64,000 bases of DNA from Streptomyces diastaticus subsp. diastaticus (GCF_011170125.1 NZ_BLLN01000005.1:1426001-1490000), one strand, 5' to 3'. Positions 9,712-19,596 are shown, counted from the stretch's first letter. Translations and numbers: made by a program. The notes: generated by a model from the letters alone, not told the origin.

Positions 9712-9888
9712 ATGGACGCATTCACCGCAGGTCTGCTTCAGCGCATAGAGGCCACCGAGTCGGACCTGACCCGGGCCCAGGAGACCGGGGACGACTTCCT
9801 GGCCGAGGTCGAGCAGGGCGAGCTGGAGGATCTCCAGCGGCTGGCCGCCGAGCACGGCGTCCAGCTCCACCCCGCCTCCACCGCCTGA
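9712..9888 (+). CDS. Small conserved protein (58 aa)
   Basis: A 58-residue soluble helical protein: MDAFTAGLLQRIEATESDLT, then an acidic middle (DDFLAEVEQGELEDLQRLAAE). The ATG at 9712 is preceded by GAGGGGG at good spacing. A gene of this size sits at this place beside cutR in other Streptomyces, to my recollection. No motif suggests a function; the heptad-like spacing of L, A and I could give a short coiled coil. A strong hairpin follows the stop. Confidence 0.75.
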   Translation: MDAFTAGLLQRIEATESDLTRAQETGDDFLAEVEQGELEDLQRLAAEHGVQLHPASTA

Positions 9889-9915
9889 CGCGCACCCACC
9901 GAGCACGGCGCACGC

Positions 9916-9959
9916 GGCCGGGCCCCGGTCCCCTGCCGAGAGGGGGCCGGGGCCCGGCC
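9916..9959. terminator. Bidirectional terminator hairpin
   Basis: Eighteen-base arms (9916-9933 and 9942-9959) with a single mismatch and an 8-base loop, between the convergent 58-aa gene and the monophosphatase gene. Confidence 0.8.
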
Positions 9960-9991
9960 GTGCGACGTGCGCAGGCGTCGGGGGCGGCCGG

Positions 9992-10801
9992 TCAGCCGAG
10001 CGTCCCGTCGTGCCACGCCCCGTACGCCTCCAGCCGCTCCTGGAGCGGCTCGAAGAGACCGGGCGGGGCGGCCACCGCCAGCTCCGTGGAGGCGGGCGCG
10101 CCGGGGCGTCCGCCGGTCAGGGCGCCGGCCTCGCGCGCGATCAGCTCGCCGGCCGCGTAGTCCCAGGGGTTGAGGCCCCGCTCGTAGTACGCGTCGAGGC
10201 GGCCGGTGGCGACGTCGCACAGGTCGATCGCGGCGGAGCCGCCCCGGCGGATGTCGCGGACCTCGGGGATGATCCGGGCGGCGACGGCGGCCTGGTGGGC
10301 CTTGCGGTCGGCGAGGTAGCCGAAACCGGTGCCGACCAGGGCGCGGTCCAGCGCGGGCGCGGCATTGACGTGCAGGGGGCGGTCGTCCAGGTGAGCGCCG
10401 CCACCGAGGACGGCGCGGCAGGTCTCGCCGCGCATCGGCGCGTGGACGACGCCGACGACGGTCACCCCGTCGCGTTCGGCGGCGATGGAGACGGCCCAGG
10501 CCGGGCGGCCGTACAGGTAGTTCACCGTGCCGTCGAGCGGGTCGATGATCCACCTCACGCCGCTGGTGCCCTCGGTGCTGGCACCCTCCTCGCCGAGGAA
10601 GCCGTCCTCGGGCCGGCGGTCGGCGAGGAAGCCGGTGATCATCTTCTCGGAGGCGATGTCCATCTCGGTGACCACGTCGATGGCGCTGGTCTTGGTGGCG
10701 GCCACCGCGAGGTCGGCGGGCCGGCCGTCGCGCAGGAAGTCCCCGGCGCGGCGGGCCGCCTCCAGGGCGAGGCCGAGCAGTCCGGTGTTGGGGTCGGTCA
10801 C
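9992..10801 (-). CDS. Inositol monophosphatase family protein
   Basis: A 269-residue Mg-dependent phosphatase of the IMPase/SuhB superfamily, acting on inositol phosphate or a related sugar or nucleotide phosphate. The metal-site motifs are visible: GEEGA (Glu), WIIDPLDGTVNY (the DPLDGT signature, ~residues 86-98) and the late WDYAAGELIAREAGA. The start is the GTG at 10801; no other frame interferes. It lies 73 bases downstream of the ferrochelatase start region, on the same strand. The exact substrate cannot be told from sequence. Confidence 0.9.
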   Translation of the reverse strand: MTDPNTGLLGLALEAARRAGDFLRDGRPADLAVAATKTSAIDVVTEMDIASEKMITGFLADRRPEDGFLGEEGASTEGTSGVRWIIDPLDGTVNYLYGRPAWAVSIAAERDGVTVVGVVHAPMRGETCRAVLGGGAHLDDRPLHVNAAPALDRALVGTGFGYLADRKAHQAAVAARIIPEVRDIRRGGSAAIDLCDVATGRLDAYYERGLNPWDYAAGELIAREAGALTGGRPGAPASTELAVAAPPGLFEPLQERLEAYGAWHDGTLG

Positions 10802-10874
10802 GGGCTGATGCTCCTAGCGATGTCTGACGAATCCGGTGCGGTCTCCCGCGGGTCTCCGGGTGGAACCGGTCGGG

Positions 10875-11990
10875 TCAGTCCAGGCCCGCGGCGGCGGGGC
10901 GCGGCGAGCGGGCGGGGCAGCAGCCCACCGGGCAGATGTCGTGGCTGGGGCCGAGCGCCCCGAGGGCGCAGCGGGCGGGGTGCTCGCCGCGTTCGGTGGC
11001 GGCGCGTTCCAGCAGCAGGTCGCGGACGGCGGCGGCGAAGCGCGGGTCGGCTCCGACGGTGGCGGAGCGGCGGACCGGCAGACCCAGTTCGGCGGCCTTG
11101 GCGGTGGCCTCGGTGTCGAGGTCGTAGCGGACCTCCATGTGGTCCGAGACGAAGCCGATCGGCGCCATGACGACGGCCGGGACGCCGGCCGCGTGGCGTT
11201 CCTCCAGGTGGTCGCAGATGTCCGGCTCCAGCCACGGGATGTGCGGGGCGCCGCTGCGCGACTGGTAGACGAGCGACCACGGGTGGTCGACGCCGGTGCG
11301 CGTCCGGACCGCCTCGGCGATCACCCGGGCGGTGTCGAGGTGCTGCGCGACGTAGGCGCCGCCGTCGCCGTGGTCCTCGCGGGGCCCGGAGGTGTCGGCG
11401 GCCGCGTCCGGGATGGAGTGCGTGGTGAAGGCGATCTCGGCGCCGTCGCGGACCTCTTCGGGCAGGTCGGCGAGGGAGGCGATCAGCCCGTCGATCATCG
11501 GCTCCAGGAAGCCCGGGTGGTTGAAGTAGTGGCGGAGCTTGTCGATCCGCGGCGCCGGCAGTCCCTCGCTCTCCAGCGCGGCCAGCGCGTCGGCGAGGTT
11601 CTCGCGGTACTGGCGGCACCCCGAGTACGAGGCGTACGCGCTGGTGACGAGGACGGCGATGCGGCGGTGTCCCTCCTTGACCATCTCCCTCAGCGTGTCG
11701 GGCAGGTACGGGCTCCAGTTCCGGTTTCCCCAGTACACCGGCACCTCGACGCCGTGCTCCGCGAAGTCGGCGCGCAGCGCGGCGAGGAGGTCGCGGTTCT
11801 GGGCGTTGATGGGGCTGATCCCGTCGAACAGGTAGTAGTGCTGCCCCACCTCCTTCAGCCGCTCCTCGGGGATACCGCGGCCGTGCGTCACGTTCCGCAG
11901 GAAGGGGACGACGTCGTCGGGTCCCTCGGGACCGCCGAAGGAGAGCAGCAGGAGGGCGTCGTAGGGGGTCGCATCGCGCACATCGGACAT
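10875..11990 (-). CDS. cpfC: Coproporphyrin III ferrochelatase
   Basis: A 371-residue ferrochelatase (older name hemH). In Actinobacteria it inserts Fe(II) into coproporphyrin III in the coproporphyrin-dependent heme pathway. Seen: [11 protein letters not shown] at the N-terminus, the [12 protein letters not shown] loop, the FTTHSIPD motif with its catalytic His, and [12 protein letters not shown] with the Glu region. The C-terminal Cys set (CALGALG, then CPVGCC) plus the Cys in YSGCRQY fits the [2Fe-2S] ligands known for actinobacterial enzymes. Divergent from the MFS gene. Confidence 0.95.
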   Translation of the reverse strand: MSDVRDATPYDALLLLSFGGPEGPDDVVPFLRNVTHGRGIPEERLKEVGQHYYLFDGISPINAQNRDLLAALRADFAEHGVEVPVYWGNRNWSPYLPDTLREMVKEGHRRIAVLVTSAYASYSGCRQYRENLADALAALESEGLPAPRIDKLRHYFNHPGFLEPMIDGLIASLADLPEEVRDGAEIAFTTHSIPDAAADTSGPREDHGDGGAYVAQHLDTARVIAEAVRTRTGVDHPWSLVYQSRSGAPHIPWLEPDICDHLEERHAAGVPAVVMAPIGFVSDHMEVRYDLDTEATAKAAELGLPVRRSATVGADPRFAAAVRDLLLERAATERGEHPARCALGALGPSHDICPVGCCPARSPRPAAAGLD

Positions 11991-12109
11991 GTCTCGATCC
12001 TGCCACCAGCCCCGCCGCGCGAGGAATCGGGGCTGCGGTCGCGTCGCGCGGACCCGTAAGCTGTATGGGCCGTCTTGGCACCTTACGTTCAGTTGTCCCG
12101 GAGCCCCCC

Positions 12110-13384
12110 TTGCCCAGCCCCTACCGCGCCATCTTCTCCGCCCCGGGCAGCAGGGGTTTCTCCGCCGCCGGATTCGTGGGCCGGCTGCCGCTGTCCATGA
12201 TGGGCATCGGGATCGTCACGATGATCTCGCAGCTCACCGGCAGGTACGGGCTGGCCGGCGCGCTGTCGGCGACGGTGGCGCTGTCGGCCGCGCTGATCGG
12301 CCCGCAGATCTCGCGCCTGGTCGACCTGCACGGTCAGCGCCGGGTGCTGCGGCCGGCCACCCTGGTGGCGCTGACGGCGGTGACGGGGCTGCTGCTCTCG
12401 GCGCAGTTCTCCCTGCCGGACTGGTCACTCTTCCTCTTCGCGGCGGGGATCGGGGCGGTGCCCTCCATCGGCTCGATGGTCCGCGCCCGCTGGGCGGCGC
12501 TCTACCGGGACCAGCCGCGCCAGCTGCACACCGCCTACTCCTTCGAGTCGGTGATCGACGAGGCGTGCTTCATCTTCGGCCCGATCGTCTCCATCGGCCT
12601 GTCGACCACCTGGTTCCCGGAGGCGGGTCCGCTGCTGGCCGCGGTCTTCCTGGCGACGGGCGTCTTCTCGCTCACCGCGCAGCGCGCCACCGAACCGGTC
12701 CCCCACCCGCGAGAGCACCACACCAAGGGGTCCGCGCTGCGCGCCGGGGGGCTCCAGGTACTGGTCGGCACCTTCGTGGCGACCGGCGCGATCTTCGGCG
12801 CCGTCGACGTGGTCACGGTGGCGTTCGCCGAGGAACAGGGTCACAAGGGCGCGGCCAGCCTGGTGCTGGCCACGTACGCCGCCGGGTCCTGTCTGGCGGG
12901 TGTCGTCTTCGGTCTGCTGCACTTCGGCGGGGCGCCGGCCCGCAGGTGGCTGCTGGGGGTCGTCGCGATGGGCGTGAGTATGATCCCCCTCCAACTGGTC
13001 GGGAACCTGCCGTTTCTGGCCGTGGCACTGTTCGTGGCGGGCCTGTGCATCGCACCGACGATGATCACGACGATGGCCCTCGTCGAGCAGCACGTGCCCC
13101 GCGCGAAGCTGACCGAAGGCATGACCTGGGTGAGTACGGGTCTGGCGGTCGGCGTCGCTCTCGGCTCGTCGGTCTCCGGCTGGGTGATCGACGCGGCGGG
13201 GGCGAGGGCGGGGTACTGGGTTCCGGCGGCCGCCGGGGCCGCCGCGGTCCTCGTCGGGTTCCTGGGGTACCGCCGGCTGAGCAGCCCGGCGCCGCAGCGG
13301 GAGGGACCTGATGGACGAGCAGCAGACGCAGGGCAGCACCAGGACGGCGAGCCCGGTACGCACCCGGAACGGGACCTGGCGTAA
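12110..13384 (+). CDS. MFS transporter
   Basis: A ~424-residue major facilitator superfamily permease with about 12 hydrophobic segments spread through its length (for example [20 protein letters not shown] and [19 protein letters not shown]). Two starts are possible: a TTG at 12110 with GGAG six bases upstream, which I prefer, or an ATG at 12065 with no clear ribosome site. Its 3' end overlaps the oxidase gene by 74 bases, suggesting a two-gene operon. The substrate is unknown; drug or sugar efflux would be typical. Confidence 0.85.
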   Translation: MPSPYRAIFSAPGSRGFSAAGFVGRLPLSMMGIGIVTMISQLTGRYGLAGALSATVALSAALIGPQISRLVDLHGQRRVLRPATLVALTAVTGLLLSAQFSLPDWSLFLFAAGIGAVPSIGSMVRARWAALYRDQPRQLHTAYSFESVIDEACFIFGPIVSIGLSTTWFPEAGPLLAAVFLATGVFSLTAQRATEPVPHPREHHTKGSALRAGGLQVLVGTFVATGAIFGAVDVVTVAFAEEQGHKGAASLVLATYAAGSCLAGVVFGLLHFGGAPARRWLLGVVAMGVSMIPLQLVGNLPFLAVALFVAGLCIAPTMITTMALVEQHVPRAKLTEGMTWVSTGLAVGVALGSSVSGWVIDAAGARAGYWVPAAAGAAAVLVGFLGYRRLSSPAPQREGPDGRAADAGQHQDGEPGTHPERDLA

Positions 13385-14660
13385 CTGGGCGGGGACGGTC
13401 GCCTCGCGCCCCGCGCGCGAGACCGCCCCGGCCTCCGCCGCCGAACTGGCCGGCGCGGTACGCGACGCGGCGGCGCACGGGATGCGGGTCAAGGCGGTCG
13501 GCACCGGCCACTCCTTCACCGCGGCGGCCGCCACCGACGGCCTGCTGATACGCCCCGACCTGCTGACCGGCATCCAGATCGACCGCGAGGCCGGCACGGT
13601 CACGGTGGCCGCCGGGACCCCGCTGAAGCGGCTCAACGTGGCCCTGGCCCGTGAGGGCCTGTCGCTCACCAACATGGGCGACATCATGGAGCAGACGGTG
13701 GCCGGGGCGACCAGTACCGGCACCCACGGCACCGGGCGTGACTCGGCCTCGCTCTCCGCGCAGATCACCGCGCTCGAACTGGTCACCGCCGACGGCTCGG
13801 TGCTCACCTGCTCCCGCGAGGAGAACCCCGAGGTCTTCGCCGCCGCCCGGATCGGGCTCGGCGCGCTCGGCGTGATCACCTCGCTGACCTTCGCGGTCGA
13901 ACCGGTCTTCCTGCTGCGGGCCCGCGAGGAGCCGATGGGCTTCGACCAGGTCACGGCCGAGTTCGACCAGCTCGTCGCGGAGAACGAGCACTTCGAGTTC
14001 TACTGGTTCCCGCACACCGGCAACTGCTCCACCAAGCGGAACAACCGCAGCGTGGGACCGGCCGCACCGGTGGGCCGGCTCAGCGGCTGGTTCGAGGACG
14101 AGTTCCTCTCCAACGGCGTCTTCCAGGCGGCCAACACCCTGGGTCGCGCCGTCCCCGCGACCATCCCCTCACTGGCCCGCCTCTCCAGCCGCGCCCTGTC
14201 CGCGCGCACCTACACGGACATCCCCTACAAGGTCTTCACCTCCCCCCGCCGGGTCCGCTTCGTGGAGATGGAGTACGCCGTGCCGCGTGAGGCGCTCGTC
14301 CCCGTGCTGCGCGCACTGCGCGCGATGGTGGACCGCTCCCCGCTGCGGGTGAGCTTCCCGGTGGAGGTGCGGACCGCGCCCGCCGACGACATCGCCCTCT
14401 CCACCGCCTCCGGCCGCGAGACCGCCTACGTCGCGGTCCACCTCTACAAGGGCACGCCGTACCAGGCGTACTTCACCGCCGCCGAGCGGATCTTCACCGC
14501 CCACGAGGGGCGCCCGCACTGGGGCAAGATCCACACCAGGGACGCCGGGTACTTCGCCGGGGCGTACCCGCGGTTCGCCGAGTTCACCGCGGTACGCGAC
14601 CGCCTGGACCCCGACCGGGTCTTCGGCAACGACTACCTGCGGCGCGTCCTCGGCGACTGA
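13311..14660 (+). CDS. D-arabinono-1,4-lactone oxidase family FAD protein
   Basis: A 449-residue VAO-type flavoprotein: FAD-binding domain (residues ~35-205), with GTGHSFTAAA in the place where alditol and lactone oxidases bind FAD, and a C-terminal ALO domain ending NDYLRRVLGD. Enzymes of this family oxidise aldonolactones or alditols with O2, making H2O2. The covalent His of some members is not obvious. The ATG at 13311 follows GGGAGG and lies within the end of the transporter gene. The physiological substrate is not decidable from sequence. Confidence 0.88.
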   Translation: MDEQQTQGSTRTASPVRTRNGTWRNWAGTVASRPARETAPASAAELAGAVRDAAAHGMRVKAVGTGHSFTAAAATDGLLIRPDLLTGIQIDREAGTVTVAAGTPLKRLNVALAREGLSLTNMGDIMEQTVAGATSTGTHGTGRDSASLSAQITALELVTADGSVLTCSREENPEVFAAARIGLGALGVITSLTFAVEPVFLLRAREEPMGFDQVTAEFDQLVAENEHFEFYWFPHTGNCSTKRNNRSVGPAAPVGRLSGWFEDEFLSNGVFQAANTLGRAVPATIPSLARLSSRALSARTYTDIPYKVFTSPRRVRFVEMEYAVPREALVPVLRALRAMVDRSPLRVSFPVEVRTAPADDIALSTASGRETAYVAVHLYKGTPYQAYFTAAERIFTAHEGRPHWGKIHTRDAGYFAGAYPRFAEFTAVRDRLDPDRVFGNDYLRRVLGD

Positions 14661-14672
14661 CCCCGGCACCGG

Positions 14673-16004
14673 TCACCCGGCCGGGGCGTCCTCCTCGGGG
14701 GCCGCGCCCGAGGGCACGCCGCCGGACGGCTGACCGGTCGGCTGCTCCGGGTCGCCGGCCGAGGGGGTCGGGGCGGGCGTCGGCGTCGCGTCACCGCCGG
14801 GGGAACCGTCCGGGGAGCCGGGCTGCTGTCCGGGCTGGGTGGGCTCCGTGGCGGTGCCGCCGCCGGGGGTGCCGGTGGGGCCGGTGCCGTCCTCGGGTTC
14901 CGGGGAGGACGGGGCGGTGGAGGAGCCGTCCGACGGCGCCTCGCCGGAGGGCGTCTCCTCGGGCGCCGGCGCCTTGTCCTCGTCCTGGTCGCCGGCGGGC
15001 TGGGAGCGGTTGCCGGTGAGGTTGCTGATGGTGGGCCCCGCGTCACCGCTCAGGGCGTGTCCGGAGATCAGCTCCCAGCCGGTGATGCCGCCCATCGCGA
15101 GCACGAAGACGGCGGCCGCGCTGATCAGCGGGCGCTTCCAGCGGCGAGGCCGCGCCTGGTGGGTGCTGGCCGCGCCGAAGTCCCCGGAGCCCGGGGCGGC
15201 GGCCGTGCCCGGGGCCCCGGGCACGGTATGGAGCAGACGGGTGGCCCGGTCCGCGTCGGCGCCCTCCGCGGGGCGGCCGGGCACACCGGTGGCGGCGGAG
15301 CCGGTCCCGGCGAGGAACTGAGTGGCGTCCGGACCGGCCCGGCCGAGCAACTGGGTGGCCTCGGGCCCGGCGGGGGCCGCCGGGCTTCCGGGGCGCGAGC
15401 GGGCGGGACCGACCTGGCGGAGGAGCTGGGTCGTCTCGGCGACGGCCGGGGGCTCGCCGGGGGCGGTGTGGGCGGCGGCCGGGCCGGCCTCGCCCAGCGA
15501 CGGGATGGCCTCCGGGCCGGCGGGGCCCGCCGGACCTCCGGGACGCCGGACCGCGGGGTCGACCCGCTGGAGGAGCTGGGTCGCCTCGGCGACGGCCGGG
15601 GGCTCGCCGGGGGCGGTGTGGGCGGTGGCGGGGTCGGCGGAGGCGATGCGGCCGGGGGCGGGGTCGGCGAGCGGATCGGGTTCCGGGTCCGCTCGGAAGG
15701 TGTCGGGGACGTCCGGACCGGTCTCGCCCTTGGGGCGGACGTGCGCCACGTCACGGAACTGCTCGCCGGTGCGGCGGAAGAGGTGCTGGAAGACGCTGCC
15801 CCCGGTGGTGGCCACCACGCTCATCACGCCGGCGCCGATGACGGTGCCGTAGACACCGAGCTGGGAGGCGGCGACGGCGCCCGCGACCGCGGCCACGGCC
15901 GAACCCGCGACCTGGGGAACACTCAGATCGATGCGCTTCTCGTCCTGTTGCGGCTCCTCACCGCTCCGGGGACCGACTTCCTGCACCCGCGTGGTCTCGC
16001 GCAT
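14673..16004 (-). CDS. Membrane protein with repeated TQLL motifs and Pro/Gly-rich tail
   Basis: A 443-residue protein of unknown function, divergent from sepH. The N-terminus (~27-72) has two hydrophobic segments. A low-complexity middle carries five copies of a short motif resembling [DE]ATQLL (including DATQFL and DRATRLL). A transmembrane helix lies at ~305-325 (LISAAAVFVLAMGGITGW), followed by a Pro/Ser/Gly/Thr-rich extracytoplasmic tail of ~110 residues. Two ~50-residue tandem repeats fill the middle. TQLL fits the pTxxL form read by FHA domains once phosphorylated; that is inference. No enzymatic domain is recognised. Confidence 0.75.
   Translation of the reverse strand: MRETTRVQEVGPRSGEEPQQDEKRIDLSVPQVAGSAVAAVAGAVAASQLGVYGTVIGAGVMSVVATTGGSVFQHLFRRTGEQFRDVAHVRPKGETGPDVPDTFRADPEPDPLADPAPGRIASADPATAHTAPGEPPAVAEATQLLQRVDPAVRRPGGPAGPAGPEAIPSLGEAGPAAAHTAPGEPPAVAETTQLLRQVGPARSRPGSPAAPAGPEATQLLGRAGPDATQFLAGTGSAATGVPGRPAEGADADRATRLLHTVPGAPGTAAAPGSGDFGAASTHQARPRRWKRPLISAAAVFVLAMGGITGWELISGHALSGDAGPTISNLTGNRSQPAGDQDEDKAPAPEETPSGEAPSDGSSTAPSSPEPEDGTGPTGTPGGGTATEPTQPGQQPGSPDGSPGGDATPTPAPTPSAGDPEQPTGQPSGGVPSGAAPEEDAPAG
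15340..15640. repeat. Two tandem 150-bp repeats inside the TQLL-repeat gene
   Basis: The block beginning aggagctgggtcg recurs at 15421 and 15571, a 150-bp (50-codon) offset, with similarity over the whole unit. The first copy encodes the ETTQLL unit and the second the EATQLL unit. In-frame duplication. Confidence 0.75.
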
Positions 16005-16481
16005 CTCCCGCCTCTTTTTCGCCCTTCTCGTTCACCCTGCACCACAAAACGACAATTGGGCGAATCGAATGGTTCCACTTCTGGGGGTTTTGTGAAGCAG
16101 GCCACCCCGCGAGCCCGCCGGACGACAAAGGCGTCGACCAACTCCCGCCCCCTGTGAGAGGTTCAGCGGCGTGCCGGTCCACCCCCGTGGCCCGAATGGA
16201 GTACTGTTGCGAGCCCTGGGTCCGGTCTCCCACCTGGGTTTCCTTCAGGCCCCGAGGGGTCGGCCGGAGCCGTCGGGAGAGGGCTTCACGGCACCGGGTG
16301 AGTCGCGTGGGCACGCCACGCGGCGCAATCAGGAACGGCGACATCACGGTGGCGCGGGACTCACGTCCGGCCCACCGGACAACTCGGCAAGGTTGTGGTC
16401 GGCTGCACCCGGGCAGACCACACACGACTAGCGGAAGCAGCGACGCACGTGACGTCGGCAGGCACCACCCGGGAGGTTCCC

Positions 16482-17516
16482 ATGCCCGAACTGCGTGTCG
16501 TGGCCGTCAGCAACGACGGCACACGGCTGGTGCTCAAAGCTGCGGACAGTACGGAGTACACGCTTCCGATCGATGAGCGGCTCCGGGCCGCCGTCCGCGG
16601 TGACCGGCCTCGTCTCGGCCAGATCGAGATCGAGGTCGAGAGCCACCTGCGCCCGCGCGACATCCAGGCGCGGATAAGGGCCGGTGCCTCCGCCGAGGAG
16701 GTCGCCTCGCTCGCCGGAATCCCCGTGGACCGCGTCCGCCGCTTCGAGGGCCCCGTCCTCGCCGAGCGCGCCTTCATGGCCGAACGCGCCCGCAAGACAC
16801 CCGTGCGCCGCCCCGGCGAGAACACCGGCCCCCAGCTCGGCGAGGCCGTCCGCGAGCGTCTGCTGCTGCGCGGCGCCGACCGCGACACCGTGCAGTGGGA
16901 CTCCTGGCGCCGTGACGACGGCACCTGGGAGGTGCTGCTGGTCTACGGCGTCGCCGGTGAACGCCACTCGGCGAGCTGGAGCTACGACCCGCCGCGCCGC
17001 CTGGTCCAGGCGGTGGACGACGAGGCGCGCTCGCTGATCGGCGAGTCCGACGACGCCTCGGCGCCCGAACCCAGCTTCCCCTTCGTGCCGCGCATCGCCC
17101 GGCTGCCGAGGGAGCGGCCGGAGCGGCCCGAGCGCGGCCCGCACACCACCGAGCCGGAGACCGAGGACCTGCCCGCCACCGCCGAGCAGGGCGGCCGGGA
17201 CTCGCTGACCAGTCTGCTGGAGGCGGTGCCGAGCTTCCGCGGCGACCTGGTCGTGCCGGAGCGGCCGGCCGCCGAGCGTCCGCTGGAGGAGCCCGAGCAG
17301 GAGCAGGAGGCCGAGGAGCCGCCCGCCCCCGCCGCCTCGGCCGGTTCGGCCTACGCGGACGTGCTGATGCCGCGGGCCGTGGCGGCCCATCGCGACCGGC
17401 TGATCGGCTCCACCGACCGGCAGGCGGAGGCGGACGGCGTCCGGCCGGGCCGCCGGGCGGCTGTTCCGAGCTGGGACGAGATCGTCTTCGGGACCCGGCG
17501 CAAGAACAAGGAGTAG
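16482..17516 (+). CDS. sepH: Septation protein SepH
   Basis: A 344-residue SepH, the FtsZ-stimulating cell-division protein of Actinobacteria (described in Streptomyces and Mycobacterium). The N-terminal DUF3071 domain (residues ~1-170) includes a helix-turn-helix-like segment (ASAEEVASLAGIPVDRVRRFEG) shown in the family to be needed for FtsZ contact. The C-terminal half is disordered and acidic/proline-rich, ending in a conserved PSWDEIVFG tail. The ATG at 16482 has GGGAGG eight bases upstream; the frame extends further but without a better start. The ~475-bp region between it and the divergent membrane-protein gene shows no other gene and should carry both promoters. Confidence 0.95.
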   Translation: MPELRVVAVSNDGTRLVLKAADSTEYTLPIDERLRAAVRGDRPRLGQIEIEVESHLRPRDIQARIRAGASAEEVASLAGIPVDRVRRFEGPVLAERAFMAERARKTPVRRPGENTGPQLGEAVRERLLLRGADRDTVQWDSWRRDDGTWEVLLVYGVAGERHSASWSYDPPRRLVQAVDDEARSLIGESDDASAPEPSFPFVPRIARLPRERPERPERGPHTTEPETEDLPATAEQGGRDSLTSLLEAVPSFRGDLVVPERPAAERPLEEPEQEQEAEEPPAPAASAGSAYADVLMPRAVAAHRDRLIGSTDRQAEADGVRPGRRAAVPSWDEIVFGTRRKNKE

Positions 17517-17536
17517 CGGTTCTCCGCACCCGCGCG

Positions 17537-17581
17537 GCAGGGCGGCCCGGCCACCGGTGAGGTGGCCGGGCCGTCCTGCCG
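17537..17581. terminator. Terminator hairpin after sepH
   Basis: Perfect 20-base arms (17537-17556 and 17562-17581) with a 5-base loop, between convergent sepH and the sulfurtransferase gene. Confidence 0.85.
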
Positions 17582-17605
17582 TCTGCGGTTCAGCACGTCC
17601 GTGGT

Positions 17606-18433
17606 TCAGCCCGGCTGCGGGCCGGTGGCGACCGGGCGGGCGGGGTCGGCGGACCAGTCGGACCAGGAGCCGACGTAGAGGGCGGCGTCCACGCCGGCCA
17701 CCGCCAGGGCCAGTACCTCGTGGGCGCCGGAGACGCCGGAGCCGCAGTAGACGCCCACCTCCTTGCCCGGCCCCGCGCCCAGGGCGGCGAAGCGTTCGGC
17801 GAGTTCGGCGGCGGGGCGCAGACGGCCGTCCTCGGTGGTGTTCTCCGTGGTCGGGGCCGAGAGGGCGCCCGGGATGTGGCCGCCGACCCGGTCGATCGGT
17901 TCCACGTCGCCCCGGTACCGCTCGGCGGCGCGGGCGTCCAGGAGCACCCCGGAGGCCGCCAGCGCGGCGGCGCCGTCCGCGTCCAGCAGCGGCAAGCGGC
18001 CGGGGGCGGGGAGGAAGTCGCCCGGCTCCGGCGACGGTTCGCCCGTCTCCAGCGGTCCCTCCCACGCGGCGAGCCCGCCGTCGAGGACGCGTACCGAGGG
18101 GTGCCCGGCCCAGCGCAGCAGCCACCAGGCACGCGCCGCCGCCCAGCCCTGGCCGCCGTCGTAGGTGACGACCGGGCGGCCGGCGTCCACCCCGGCCGCG
18201 CGCATCGCGGCGCCGAACCGCGCCACGTCGGGCAGCGGGTGCCGGCCGCCCTGGCCGGAGCCGCCGGCCAACTCGCGGTCCAGGTCGACGTGGACGGCGC
18301 CGGGCAGGTGGCCGGCCAGGTAGGCGGGGCGCTCGCCGGGACCGCCGAGTCGCCAGCGGATGTCGAGCAGCACGGGCGGGCGAGGGCCCGCGAGTTCCCC
18401 GGCGAGTTCGGCTGCGGTGATGATCGCGTTCAT
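17606..18433 (-). CDS. Thiosulfate/3-mercaptopyruvate sulfurtransferase
   Basis: A 275-residue tandem-rhodanese enzyme moving sulfane sulfur to cyanide or thiols. The N-terminal, inactive rhodanese domain spans ~1-130, and the C-terminal active domain has the catalytic loop CGSGVSG (~residue 236), close to the mercaptopyruvate-type CG[ST]GVT. The ATG at 18433 starts MNAIITAAEL; an upstream in-frame start at 18451 is possible. Convergent with sepH. The donor preference cannot be settled from sequence. Confidence 0.9.
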   Translation of the reverse strand: MNAIITAAELAGELAGPRPPVLLDIRWRLGGPGERPAYLAGHLPGAVHVDLDRELAGGSGQGGRHPLPDVARFGAAMRAAGVDAGRPVVTYDGGQGWAAARAWWLLRWAGHPSVRVLDGGLAAWEGPLETGEPSPEPGDFLPAPGRLPLLDADGAAALAASGVLLDARAAERYRGDVEPIDRVGGHIPGALSAPTTENTTEDGRLRPAAELAERFAALGAGPGKEVGVYCGSGVSGAHEVLALAVAGVDAALYVGSWSDWSADPARPVATGPQPG

Positions 18434-18717
18434 GGAGCCATCCTCGCGCACCGGCGCCGCGCGGGGAGGTCGGCCGGGGAAGCCGGCCGGTCACCCGGGA
18501 GGCGTACCGTCTGTACGGACGCACGTACTCCGGGTGATCCCGGACTGTGACCTCTGGGCCATGGCGTGGCAACGGGTGAGAAACGAGGGATCGGGCAGGC
18601 TGCGCTTACGCGGGGTGCGGTCCGGGTGTGGACCCGGACGTGCGGGACGCCTTCGGCGGCGTACCGGCACGGTGTGGCGCGCGCCCGACGACGGACGGTC
18701 CGAGGAGAGAGTGGCAG

Positions 18718-19554
18718 ATGAGAGTGGTGCGGGGGCAGGGAATGGACCAGAGAACCGGGCTGGACGCCGGCTCGGAGCGACCGGTGCCCGGCACACCGTG
18801 CTGGGTGAGCCTGATGGTCGACGACCTGGCGGCGACCCAGGAGTTCTACGCGCGGCTGTTCGGCTGGGAGTTCCAGCCCGGGTCGCGGCAACTCGGTCCC
18901 TACACGCGGGCGTCGCTGGACGGCCGGGTGGTGGCCGGGCTCGGGCGGCGGCCCGAGGGGCGGACGCTGCCGGTGGCGTGGACGCCGTACCTGGCGACGG
19001 ACGACGTGGATGAGACGGCCGGGACGGTCCGGCACTGCGGCGGCACGGTCGCGGTGGGGCCGCTGGACGCGGAGGACGCCGGGCGGCTGGCCGTCGCGGC
19101 CGACCCCTCGGGCGCGGTCTTCGGGATCTGGCAGGGTCGCGAGCACCGGGGGGCCGCGGTCGAGGGCGTGGCCGGTTCGGTGCTGTGGCACGAACTGGAG
19201 ACACCGGAGACCACCGGTGTCCTGCCGTTCTACCAGGCCGTGTTCGGCTACGACGTGGACCCGGCCCCGGTGGGGGACTCGGCGACACTGCTGCTGGAGA
19301 AGCGTCCGGTCGCCTCCGTGGAGGGCGTCGGGCCGGCGCTCGGCGAGGGGGGTGCGCCGCGGTGGCGGACCCATTTCGCCGTCGACGACCCGGACGAGAC
19401 CGTCAACCGGGTCATCGAGCTGGGCGGGCGGGTGCAGCGACCGCCGCGCGAGGGCACGTACGGGAGGACCGCCACGGTCGCCGATCCCGCGGGCGCCGTC
19501 TTCACGGTGGCCCGCCCACGGCCCCAGGCCGGAGCCGCGGGAACCGCGGCCTGA
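18718..19554 (+). CDS. VOC family (glyoxalase-like) protein, two domains
   Basis: A 278-residue protein with two vicinal-oxygen-chelate domains. Repeat 1 starts at PGTPCWVSLMVDDLAATQEFYARLFGW, split here as PGTPCWVSL and ATQEFYARLFGW (residues ~22-50); repeat 2 starts at GSVLWHEL and FYQAVFGY (~150-175). The family includes glyoxalases, dioxygenases and antibiotic-binding proteins. Metal ligands are only partly evident, so an enzymatic role is uncertain. I chose the ATG at 18718 after GGAGAGAG; an ATG at 18742 is the alternative. Confidence 0.85.
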   Translation: MRVVRGQGMDQRTGLDAGSERPVPGTPCWVSLMVDDLAATQEFYARLFGWEFQPGSRQLGPYTRASLDGRVVAGLGRRPEGRTLPVAWTPYLATDDVDETAGTVRHCGGTVAVGPLDAEDAGRLAVAADPSGAVFGIWQGREHRGAAVEGVAGSVLWHELETPETTGVLPFYQAVFGYDVDPAPVGDSATLLLEKRPVASVEGVGPALGEGGAPRWRTHFAVDDPDETVNRVIELGGRVQRPPREGTYGRTATVADPAGAVFTVARPRPQAGAAGTAA

Positions 19555-19564
19555 CGGCGGCACG

Positions 19565-19590
19565 GGCCCGGGTGGTGCGCCACCCGGGCC
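19565..19590. terminator. Bidirectional terminator hairpin
   Basis: Perfect 11-base stem (19565-19575 with 19580-19590) and a 4-base loop between two convergent genes. Confidence 0.8.
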
Positions 19591-19596
19591 GGGGCG

